From: Adiantum capillus-veneris
Lineage: Eukaryota; Streptophyta; Polypodiopsida; Polypodiales; Pteridaceae
NCBI GenBank assembly: GCA_014529385.2
Contig: CM043966.1
Span: 39,864,037 to 39,926,036, forward strand
Length of the DNA: 62,000 nt
Direction of reading: 5' to 3'
Positions 43,117 to 53,492 of this stretch are shown in pieces. Under the pieces are notes generated by a model. It saw only the letters and a program-made list of their open reading frames with translations. It searched no databases and was not told the origin of the DNA. A program made the translations under genes and the position numbers. How positions within the stretch are numbered: the stretch's first letter is position 1; every line of letters begins with the position of its first letter.

Positions 43117-46100
43117 TTTTAACTAGAGGAATGGCCACAAGACTTTGCAAGAGTGGAGAAATGGTGCTCAAACCCACCCGTCCAAAGTGCTGTGGCCATC
43201 GGATATGGTTTGGGTGGTCATGAACCATACTATATGCTAAAATGGGTCGTACGAGTCATACGACCCATTTTACCGCATAATATGAGCCTTGACCCCACCC
43301 ATAGTAGTTTGGATAGCTATACAAATTTGCACATATGGGAACATAGTGCTCACCCCACCTGTGAAAATTTTTGTGGCCATCCAATATCATTTGGGAGATC
43401 CTTATACATAATATACGATAAAATTGGCAATATGAGGCATACAAACCATTTTAGCACATAGTATGTGCCTTGATCGGCCAAACCATATTTGATTGTTGTG
43501 AAACTTTGGAGGGATGGAGGAATGGTTCTCACCCCACATGTGCAAAGTCTCACGGCCATTTGATATGTTTTTGGGTGGTCTTGACTCATACTACGCCCTA
43601 AAATGGGTCGTATGAGCCATACGGTCCATTTTAGCGCATAGTTTGGGCCTTCACCATCCATACCATATTGGATGGATGTGCAACATTGCATACATGGGTA
43701 ATTGCTGTCTAATCCCACCCATACAAAGTTTCAAGGCCATCCAATATGGTTTGGGCAATCCCGACCCATACTATGCGTTAAAATGAGCCCTATGTCTCAT
43801 ACGCCCCATTTTAGCGCATAGTATGGGCCTTGACCAACCATACCATATTGGATGGCTGTGCAACTTTGCATGGGTGGAGGAATGGTTCTCACCCCCACCC
43901 GTAAAAATTCTTGTGTTCATTTTGATATGATTTGGGCGGTCCCGAACCATACTATACGCTAGAATGGGTCATATGGCTGATACGGCCCATTTTAGCACAT
44001 AGTATGAGCCTTGACCGCTCATACCATATTGGATGGTTGTGCAACCTTGTAGGGTTTTGAGATTGGTACTTACCTCCGTCTGTGCAAAGTCTTGTGGCCA
44101 TCCGATATGGTTTGGGCGTTCCCGAACCATACTATGCGCTAAAATGCATCATATGGCTCATTCGATCCATTTTAGTACATAGTATGGGCCTTGAACTCCC
44201 ATACCAATTTGGTTGGTTGTGAAACTTTGCAAGGGTGGGGGAATGGTGCTCACCCCCACCCATGCAAACTCTTGTGGCTATCCAAAACAGTTTGGGTGGT
44301 CAAGGCCCATACTATGCGCTAAAATGGGACGTATGAGCCATACGGTCCGTTTTAGCGCATAGTACTATGCACCTTGACCGCCCAAACCATATCAAATGAC
44401 TATGCAACTTTTCATGGGTGGAAAAATGGTTCTCACCCCCACCTCTTCAAAGCCTCATTGCCATCTGATATGTTTGGGTGGTCCTAATTTATACTATGGG
44501 TTATAAATGATAAACCTTGAATCCTGAACTATAACCCTAAACCATAAACCCAAAACCTTGAACCACAAACCCTAAATCCCAAACCCTAATCCCTATAATC
44601 TAAGCTCTAAACCCTAAATCCTAACCCATAAACCCTAAACTCTAAACCATAAACCTTAAACCTTGAACTATAAACCCTAAATTCTAAACCGTGTACCCTA
44701 TACCCTAAACCCCCAAACCCCAGGCCCTAACCCATAAATCATAAACTTGGATATTTGTGCAACTTTGGACGGGTGGAGGAATGGTGCTTCACAACTATCC
44801 AATATGGTTTGGGCGGTCTCGACCCACACTATACGCTAAATGGGCCGTATGGCTACCCTAAACCCTAAACCATGAACTCTAAATCGTAAACTTGGATTGC
44901 TGTGCAACTTTGCACGGGTGAATAAATGGTGCTCATTCCCACTTGTGCAAATTTTCATAGCCATCCGATATTGTTTGGGCGGTTTCGACCCATACTATGC
45001 GCTCAAATGGACTATATGGCTCATTCGGTCCATTTTAGCACTTAGTATGGGCCTTGACCACCCATATCATATCCGACGGCTATGAAAATTTTCACGGGTG
45101 GGAAAATGGTGCTCCCCCCCCCCACCCATGCAATGTTTCACAGCCATCTGATATGGTTTGGGCAGTCCTGACCCATACTATGCTCTAAAATGGGTTGTAT
45201 GGCTCATAAGTCCCATTTTAGCGCATAGTATGGGCCTTGACCGCCCATAGCAGTTTGGATGGGTGTGAAACTTTGCATGGGTGGAAGAATGATGCTCACT
45301 CTCACCCATGAAAAGTCTCATGGACATCCTATATGTTTGGGCAATCCGGATCCATCATGCGCAAAAATGGGCCATATAGCTCATACGACCCATTTTAGCG
45401 CATAGTATGAGCCTTGACCATCGATACCACTTTAGATGGATGTGAAAATTTTCACAGGAGAGGTAATGGTACACACCTCCACTCGTGAAACATCTCACAA
45501 CCATCTAATATGGTTTGGGTGGTCAAGGCCCATACTGCGCGCTAAAATGGGCCATATGAGCCATACGACCCATTTTAGCACATAGTAGGTTCAAGACCGC
45601 CCAAAACATATTTGATGGCCACAAGACTTTGCAAGGGCGGGGGTGAGAACCATTCAACCACCCTTGTAAATTTTCACAGCCATCCAATATGGTATAGGCG
45701 ATCAAGTCCCATAGTATGTGCTAAAATGGGCCGTACGAGCCATACAACCTATTTTAGCGTATAGTATGGGTCGGGACTACCCAGACCATATTGGATGGCC
45801 ATAACAATTTGCACGGGTGAGGGTGAGCACCATTGTTCCACCCCTAAAAATTTTCACAGCTATCTAATATGGTGTGGGAAGTCAAGGTCCATACTATGTG
45901 CTAAAATGGGACATATGGCTCATACAACATATTTTAGTGCATAGTATGGATCAAGATTGCCCAAACCATATCGGATATCAATGTGACTTTTCACGGTTAG
46001 AGGTGAGTACTATTCCATCATCCATGAAAATTCTTGTTGCCATATGATATGGTTTAGGGGGTCAAGGCCCATACTATATGCTAAAATTGGTCGTATGAGC

Positions 46101-46352
46101 CATTCGATATTGTATGGGCAGTAAAGGCCCATACTATGTGCTAAAATGGGCATATGACTCATACATCTCATTTTCATACATAGTATGGGTTGAGACCACC
46201 CAAACCATATTAGATGGTTGTAAGACCTTGCATGGGTGTGGGTGAATAGCATTCACCCACTCCTATAAAGTCACACAGCCATCCACTATGGTTTGGGTGG
46301 TCAAGGGTCATACTATGTGGTAAAATGGGACATATGACACATACAACCCATT
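43117..46352. repeat. ~180-bp satellite with inverted-repeat monomers
   Basis: The marker ccattttagcgcatagtatg recurs near 43,449, 43,627, 43,806, 43,987, 44,167, 44,347, 45,030, 45,212, 45,390, 45,570 and 45,749: spacing 178-182 bp. In each monomer catactatgcgctaaaatgg is followed a few bases later by its inverted copy ccattttagcgcatagtatg. The rest of the unit is a second inverted repeat: ccataccatattggatggc, tgcaactttgcacgggtgg and the mirrored ccacccgtgcaaag, ggccatccgatatggtttgg. The whole monomer is thus close to self-complementary. At 44,512-44,890 the array is interrupted by telomere-like DNA. No coding frame is meaningful here. Confidence 0.92.
44512..44890. repeat. Degenerate interstitial telomere-like repeat inside the satellite
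   Basis: Dense variants of AAACCCTA (taaaccctaaac, aaaccctaatcc, taaaccctaaatcc, ataaaccctaaa) occupy 44,512-44,760 and 44,856-44,890. They match the plant-type telomere unit TTTAGGG on the other strand, heavily mutated. Confidence 0.85.
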
Positions 46353-46379
46353 TTAGCTCTTCTATCATGTATTAGGATA

Positions 46380-46812
46380 TGATCATTTTTTGGTATGGTT
46401 GGATCTTTGGCCATGTACATGGGTCTTTATATGGTTGTTTATATTTTCATCCATATGATTAGCTTTATGACTATATATGTGGACCTTTATCTTCATTGCT
46501 ATCTTTCTATGATGGATTAGGATATGATCGTCTTTATAGTGGGCTCTATGGAAATCTATATTGGCCTCTATATGGTCATATACATTGTCATTTATATGAA
46601 TTAGCATATGATTTTCTATAATATGGTTGTCTCTATGACTATCTACATGGGCATTTATATAGTCCTCCACATTGGAATCCATATGGTCATCTTAATATAG
46701 TGCTATCCTTTTTCCATAGACAACATGTCTATGGTAGTCCATTTGGTAGCCTATATGGTTAGTTCTATGCTGGTCTATATGGTTATTTTGACAATCTTCT
46801 ATATAGACACAT
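46380..46812. repeat. CTATATGGTCAT-type minisatellite, left part
   Basis: Short degenerate units such as ctatatggtcat, tctatatgg and catttatatgg repeat throughout. The array is split by Copia element 2 and resumes at 48,684. The long minus frame over it (46,383-46,682) is an artefact. Confidence 0.8.
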
Positions 46813-47019
46813 TGTTACCATATACATTTGGCAGTGATGTGTGTGAACACACTTAGGACCGTCGGGGCATTTTCCCCCCGTGCATTGTATATATGACCAT
46901 CATTCTAGGGCTATCAATCTTTCCATTGCACACTAAGTAATACACTCTCTGTTGTGTGCCTTGAGCTTCCTTCATCTTCTCCAACCTGTGTGTGTTTTCT
47001 TGCAACCCTAATTCCAACA
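46813..47019 (+). repeat. 5' LTR of Copia element 2
   Basis: 207 bp; ends CCAACA directly before the primer site. Confidence 0.92.
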
Positions 47020-47021
47020 AT

Positions 47022-47033
47022 TGGCATCAGAGC
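47022..47033 (+). promoter_or_regulatory. Initiator-Met primer binding site
   Basis: TGGCATCAGAGC, one base from the plant consensus. Confidence 0.88.
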
Positions 47034-47349
47034 AGGTTGCATCCTACCGGGCTTAGTCGCCACCAGCAGGTCCAGCACATGCTTGCTCAGTGTCTTTGAA
47101 TTTTGTGAGCTTTGGCGAGTGATCATAGGTCGATTTTTTTTTTGATTCAAACTCATTTCAGCCTTCGTTTCCACTACAGGCAAAACTGCGCAGGCTATTT
47201 TGTCATTTTGTGCAGAATTTTTGTTAGTGCCATTTTTTGCATAACAGGTCCCTTACAATCTTCTACGGTTTGTGCTATATAGCATGTGTTGTTCTCGCTT
47301 TGTTTCTCCACTTTTCAGGCAGTTTTCACATCAGATGCATGCATTCGCC

Positions 47350-47469
47350 ATGGCCAACAACAACACAGATGTGTTCAAGATGCTTACTGTTGAGGACAGA
47401 TTGGATGGGGACAATTACCCTATGTGGGCTTACATGATGCAACATGTTCTTGGGTCAAAGGGGGTCTAG
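47350..47469 (+). pseudogene. Copia Gag N-terminus fragment
   Basis: ATG 47,350 (MANNNTDVFKMLTVEDRLDG, then NYPMWAYMMQHVLGSKGV) gives the Copia Gag start with the conserved G-DNYPMW motif; TAG at 47,467 ends it. About 55 bp later the sequence becomes the RT C-terminus, so roughly 3-4 kb (Gag rest, protease, integrase, RT) is missing compared with a full Copia. Confidence 0.85.
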
Positions 47470-47527
47470 AATATTGTGCAGGGAATTGGTGTACGTCCTA
47501 GTTCTGAGGATGTAGGCTACTTTCAAG

Positions 47528-48376
47528 ATGAAAGATTTGGGGTTGTTGCATCATTACTTGGGTATACAATTTAAGCCGTGTGATGGTGGCACATTGCTAT
47601 TTAATTATGGACTTGAGGATTGCAAACCTATTGCCACTCCCATGGAAACATATTGTTTGAAATTAAGTCTTCATGATGCAGGTGATGCTGTAGATGTCAC
47701 TCTTTACCAAACTGCTGTTGGATGCCTCATCTATGTATGCAACACAAGGCCGGATATTCAGTTTGCAGTCTCACACGTCATCAGATTTATGCATAGTCTA
47801 GGGTCCTAGCATTGGTAGGCTATCAAGAGGATTTACCGCTACTTGAGTGGCACTTTACATCTTGGCTTGTTTTATCCCAAGGGGGGATCATTGCCACCAG
47901 ACTTACATGCTTTTTTGGACTCAGATTGGGCTGGTTGTTTTGGCACATGAGTGTCCACAAGTGGTTTTTGTATTATGCTTGATAGCTCATGCATATAATG
48001 GTTTAGCAAGAGGAAACCTACTGTGGCCACTTCCAATTGTGAGGCTGAGTACAGGGCAATCTTCAAAGCTATGGTTGAGTGTGTATGGCGCAGATGCCTT
48101 ATGGCTGATTTGGGTGTTGGACATGACACTACAACACTATCTACACTGATAGTCAGAGCACATTGGCATCTGCGAGAAACCCATTTTTTTATGATTGCAT
48201 AAAGCACATTGAGGTGCATTACCACTATGTTAGAGAGAGGCTCTCAGCAAGGAGAGATCAGCTTGGCTTATGTGCCAACACAGGACAACCTTGCTGATCT
48301 TTTCACAAAGGCATTGTCTCGTGAGAAGTTCGAAGCTTTCCTCAAAGCTTTGGGCTTACTCCCCTTTGTGGGCTGA
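47528..48376 (+). pseudogene. Copia reverse transcriptase C-terminus and RNase H remnant
   Basis: MKDLGLLHHYLGIQF, VGCLIYVCNTRPDIQFAVS and then, in shifting frames, YRYLSGTLHLGL, DSDWAGC, SKRKPTVATSNCEAEYRA and NLADLFTKALSREKFEAF are the standard order of Copia RT end and RNase H. Several stops and frameshifts break it. The methionine at 47,528 is an internal residue, not a start. Confidence 0.88.
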
Positions 48377-48452
48377 TCATGTCCTCAGGGCATGGCACTT
48401 CTCTTTACTCTATGTGCCAGCTCTTGTTCACCGCATCACTCTAGGGGGGATT

Positions 48453-48683
48453 TGTTACCATATACATGTGGTAGTGATGTGTATGAGAACACACTTAGGA
48501 CCACTGGGGAATTTTTTCCCTCTTTCTGAGGTTTTCCCCCCCCATGCATTGTATATACACAAATCATTCTAGGGCTATCAATCTTTCCATTGCACACTAA
48601 GTAATACACTCTCTATTGTGTGTCTTGATCTTCCTTCATCTTCTCCAAGCTGTGTGTGTTTTCTTGCAACCCTAATTCCAACA
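48453..48683 (+). repeat. 3' LTR of Copia element 2
   Basis: 231 bp, TG...CA; 24 bp longer than the 5' LTR. Confidence 0.92.
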
Positions 48684-48920
48684 CATATATATGGTCATCT
48701 ATATGATCACCTATATGATCATCTATATGGTTGATAGTATGATCCTCTATATGGTCATCTATATGGTTGCTTATACGATTGCTCCAAGCCCTTTTAAATG
48801 GTTCTTTAAATGGCTAACTAGATTTTTATCTATAAGGTCTTTTATATTATTTTCTATATCTTTATCTTTATTGTTGCATATATAGTCAACCAAACTGGTG
48901 TCTACTTGGACAACTAGCTC
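48684..48920. repeat. CTATATGGTCAT-type minisatellite, right part
   Basis: Same degenerate unit as 46,380-46,812 (tatatggtcatctatatgat), interrupted by Copia element 2. Confidence 0.8.
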
Positions 48921-49393
48921 ATCATCTATATGGACAACTAGATTTTCAACAACTAAAATTTAAAAAGAAAACTCTTTCTTTATCTCTTCTTCTCCTCTCT
49001 CTCTCTATTTCTATTGCCAGGGGGATCTAAGGAGGGGCATCAACTAATTTTTTTCAAAAAACTCTTTCTTTATCTCTCCTTTTTTGTCTCTCTCTCTCTC
49101 TCTCTCTATCTCTTTATTTCTGTCACCAGGGGGATAGCCCCCCCTTAACAGGGGATTTTGGGGGCAACGCCCTCAAAGGTTGCAAATAGATGCATTTTGG
49201 GATATGAATATGTATATAATTAAAAAATAAATGGTATGATATTTATCATGTGGTGGTGGGACTCTTATACACATTGTATGAGGAGAGAGAGAAAGGAGAG
49301 AGAAAGAGTCTCAATAGAGACAAGGAGTGACAGAGACTTGATCCAGAAATTCTCTCAGTTGGAAGCTCAATAAGATTTTGGTCAAAAGATTCC
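48921..49393. other. No gene; short (TC)n tracts and near-duplicate segments
   Basis: aaaactctttctttatctct is present twice (about 48,968 and 49,058), as is ccagggggatcta/ccagggggatagc: a small local duplication around TC repeats. Confidence 0.5.
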
Positions 49394-50074
49394 ATGCACA
49401 CATGTGGGTCCATGTTCAATCATCTCTACAAGTCCTCCACGTCCGGTTTCGTGGAGGGTCCACGTAACTCGTCGAGTTCCATGGAAGAAACCATGTGGCA
49501 TCATTTGAAAGCTCAGAAGGCCACATTTCTCGACGAGATATGCGGATTGAGTCACATTATAAGTGTCACACTTTGGGGGAATTGCAAAAAGTGGGTACGC
49601 CTGATCATGCATACACCCGCATCCACTTTACCACTCAAAATTGAGAGACTTGTGTGTCAATCTAAGGAACTTGTTTAGGAACCGGCTAGTGGACATGCTG
49701 CTCCTTTACCTACTAGCTATGAGCTTCAAAGTTTCTTTCTCACACCGATTGGATGTGAGATTTCCACCCATGGGAACCTTGAGCAGCCCCAAGAATTTGC
49801 GTGTGATGATGGCCATGATGCAATATGCCAAGTCTGAGTGCAAGTTGGGGGGAGCATCTTGTGTGTGAATGGTGTGGTTGAACGAGATGGACATTCATTG
49901 GTCCATGAAAATGATGGGGTATCCATGTGTACTCTAAATGCTATCTTACTTGATGATGCAAGCTATGTTATCTTTTACTCCACGCAACGCTTGTGCGATG
50001 TGAATTTTAAGGTCAAGGATTCGTTTTCCATTGATGTTCACGTCTTGGTCTTAAATAAGGCCTTGGATCCTTAA
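49394..50074 (+). pseudogene. Unidentified pseudogene with two in-frame stops
   Basis: One frame reads through about 227 codons with only two stops (TAG 49,676 and TGA 49,835), including GHAAPLPTSYELQSFFL, EQPQEFACDDGHDAICQV, GGSILCVNGVVERDGHS and LLDDASYVIFYSTQ. Composition is protein-like across the stops, which argues for a decayed real coding sequence. I do not recognise the family; a retroelement or host fragment are both possible. Confidence 0.4.
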
Positions 50075-50705
50075 ATTGATCTCTTTTCTTAAATTACCTA
50101 GTGTGATAAATGCTTGAAGTGGAAATGTATCTTTGGATATTTGAATATTGTTTATTTGGATTTGGTTATATTTTCACTAATAATAATATGATGTTATGAT
50201 GACATTCTAAGGTAAATGATGGAATGGCTTCTGAATCTACAAATGTGCTGCCACATTTTGGAAGTGGTCGGTGAGCACATCCTTCCTTATATTCCATTAA
50301 ATCATTTATCATTCAATCAATCATTATTTTGTATGCTCTTCATGAGGAAACCCTAGCTATGCAATGCAGCTAGCTTTTAACATGAACTCTCAATCTTAAA
50401 CTAAAGACATGCACAAGGCAGATACTCACTATATATTGCATTGTCTATCTTCCTCAAGAGTTTTAACTATTGATGCCATTGAAATAGTATCACATGAGGA
50501 AGTAAGATGGAGGCAACACCTTAACATTTTGGGTTCCGAAGTCTAGACCAATTTTCCACAAACTCGTCCAAACTTCCAAACCCAAAACTTTAAGGCATTA
50601 GGTAACTTCAATCTAGCCAGTTTTTCAATCCTTATAGTTTGGCACAACTTATGGATCACAAGTTGGGCTTATACCAACATGCACACACCTATGCTTTCAC
50701 ACATA

Positions 50706-50745
<40 letters not shown>

Positions 50746-51180
50746 GCAGTATTTCATGGTATTTTGTAGGTTTGTTATAGCTTACAGTGTTGTAGTGATA
50801 TTAGAGCATGGACTATACTCCTATTGATGAAATAGTTAGAAGATGGAAATTTGACATCTATAGCAAAGCTTAGGATCTCATTCTATATGAATAAGAAGCA
50901 TTCTAATAAGAAAGAAAAAGGGAGGATTTAACTGATCTTTTTCACCTCTTGTTCTCTTCAATATTGCATCTTGCTTTCATAAAATGGTAATGATCTTGAA
51001 AATGCGAGGAGACAAAAATTGCACTTATATAGGAAGTGTATGATGGACATGAATTTTTTTAATGCATCGTACATGTAGACCCAATTGCTCCTACGTCCAT
51101 GCTTTGCACAAAGCAAATGTCCTTAGACAGAGTTACTTCTATGTCCATACTTCACAAAGGTAATGTATTTATGAAGAGTA
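50075..51180. other. No gene recognised; (TC)n at about 50,710-50,741
   Basis: AT-rich DNA. Apart from the TC repeat, no repeat or frame is supportable. Confidence 0.5.
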
Positions 51181-51239
51181 TTCTCATCAGTTTTCCTTAA
51201 ATGTGTTCATAAGGGGTTGTTAGCAGAACAATGACTACA

Positions 51240-51915
51240 AAGACGATTTGTTTAATTGTTGCCATTTCAATAGTATCACAATGGACATATTTGATAGGTG
51301 GCTCAACATGTGGGTATTTAGAACAAAAGAATGAGCACAAAGAATCGTTACAATGCAATACAAAAATCTTTGATTGACCTAGCAAAGTGGTGTAAAGAGG
51401 TAGAGAAGGAGAGAGCTTGATCTTTCAAAGACGCCTTGTCTAATTGTAGCCATTTCAATAGTATCACAATGGACATATTTCATAGGTGGCTCAACATGTG
51501 GGTAATTAGAATTAAAAGAATGAGCACAAAGCATCATTACAATACAATACGAAAATCTTTGATTGACCTAGCGAAGTGATGTAAAGAGGTGAGAAGGAGA
51601 GAGCTTGAGCTTTCCAAGCACACACATATACACAACCAAGAAAGCACATAATGTAAAGAGGTGAGAAGGAGAGAGCTTGATCTTTCAAAGATGCCTTGTC
51701 TAATTGTAGCCATTTCAATAGTATCACAATGGACATATTTCATAGGTGGCTCAACATGTGGGTAATTAGAATTAAAAGAATGAGCACAAAGCATCATTAC
51801 AATACAATACGAAAATCTTTGATTGACCTAGCGAAGTGATGTAAAGAGGTGAGAAGGAGAGAGCTTGAGCTTTCCAAGCACACACATATACACAACCAAG
51901 AAAGCACATAATGGA
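51240..51915. repeat. 260-bp tandem repeat, about 2.6 copies
   Basis: tctttcaaaga-gccttgtct begins units at 51,421 and 51,681. The units share catttcaatagtatcacaat, caacatgtgggtaattagaa and gaaaatctttgattgaccta almost without change. A diverged partial copy lies at about 51,240-51,420. Each unit also holds an inner repeat of gtaaagaggtgagaaggaga. Confidence 0.9.
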
Positions 51916-52018
51916 AATGGTGGTTGGAAGATTCTTCTTCTTCTACACATTCAAAATGATAATAAGTCCCACAAACCGTAAGTGGGAAGTACAACATAAT
52001 AGGAACTAAGTACAATGG

Positions 52019-52411
52019 TCAATTTGAAATCCCTAGTGAGTGAGGTGGCAATATAAATGGCCATTGCTCTTGATAGGTAGATGTTAGCGGGTCACCGTGA
52101 GGAATGTCTACAGCATAACTATCTGGCACTAACATACTCATACCAATACTATGGGAAGTGACCCAAATGGGGCATAGAGACTCTATGAGGGTGTCATTCC
52201 TCAAGAAGTGAACTTCAAAAGCAAACGTATCAAACTTAATAAGCAAATCACCAACTCCCCGATTCAAAAAGCTGCCTAGTCTTATCTCACCACTCCTGGT
52301 CATCACGCCATTTGAATGACTAAATGGAATTGGATAGCCACAAAACTCTAAGAGAAGATTTATTAGGTCTAAGGGGACATGTCTACAAAGTTTGGTAGCA
52401 TCATGAAGCAT
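52019..52411 (-). CDS. Hypothetical open frame, 130 codons
   Basis: An uninterrupted frame starting MLHDATKLCRHVPLDLINLL and containing GEIRLGSFLNRGVGDLLIKF and FAFEVHFLRNDTLIESL. Composition is protein-like. I do not recognise a domain. It could be an exon or a retroelement scrap; no neighbouring partner was found. Confidence 0.3.
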   Translation of the reverse strand: MLHDATKLCRHVPLDLINLLLEFCGYPIPFSHSNGVMTRSGEIRLGSFLNRGVGDLLIKFDTFAFEVHFLRNDTLIESLCPIWVTSHSIGMSMLVPDSYAVDIPHGDPLTSTYQEQWPFILPPHSLGISN

Positions 52412-52431
52412 TTTGATGAGGTACCCAAATC

Positions 52432-52512
52432 ACGATCCATCATTTACCAGGTCATTTTTACCACGATCCATCATTTACCCAAATCCATTTACCACGATCC
52501 ATCATTTACCAT
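52432..52512. repeat. Short tandem copies of CACGATCCATCATTTACC
   Basis: Three copies, at about 52,432, 52,461 and 52,492. Confidence 0.85.
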
Positions 52513-52807
52513 GAGTTTTCGACACACCACATTTTGACGCACCGTACCTTTTCACGCGCCTTTTGACGGGCATGCTGCTTGTCGATATACACGTCGATAG
52601 ACGCGTGGAAATGCGCGTGGCAATGCCTGTCGAAAGGTAACTGTTTCCACACGTACTTCCACGCATATTTCCATGCGTATTTCGACGGCAAAAATTTGGG
52701 GGAAAACACCAAATCCGCGTGCAGGCGATCATTTTTGCCTGCGAGCGCCCGCACAGATCTACTCTTGGAAACCTGCAGCGCAGGTATTATTGATCTCCCC
52801 ACCCCCT

Positions 52808-53462
<655 letters not shown>

Positions 53463-53492
53463 TTATTATCGTCCTCGGAGGTCAAATATGAC

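Larger units (their letters stand above)
46813..48683 (+). mobile_element. Copia LTR retrotransposon 2, internally deleted
   Basis: LTRs at 46,813-47,019 (207 bp) and 48,453-48,683 (231 bp), both TGTTACCA...CCAACA. They differ by substitutions and an insertion near 48,515-48,540. A primer site follows the 5' LTR and a polypurine tract, CTAGGGGGGA (48,441-48,450), precedes the 3' LTR. Flanks cacat (46,808-46,812) and catat (48,684-48,688) are a possible target duplication with one mismatch. It is older than Copia element 1, judging by LTR differences. Confidence 0.93.

Noticed and set aside
44512-44890. A chromosome end
   Set aside because: The telomere-like DNA is degenerate and flanked on both sides by satellite and other sequence.
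46383-46682. 99-codon minus frame rich in His-Ile-Asp
   Set aside because: Translation of the CTATATGGTCAT-type minisatellite.
52540-52690. An imperfect foldback (cgtggaaatgcgcgtgg against ccacgcatatttccacg-type arms) as a microRNA-like hairpin
   Set aside because: Pairing is patchy and no mature-RNA features can be judged from sequence alone.
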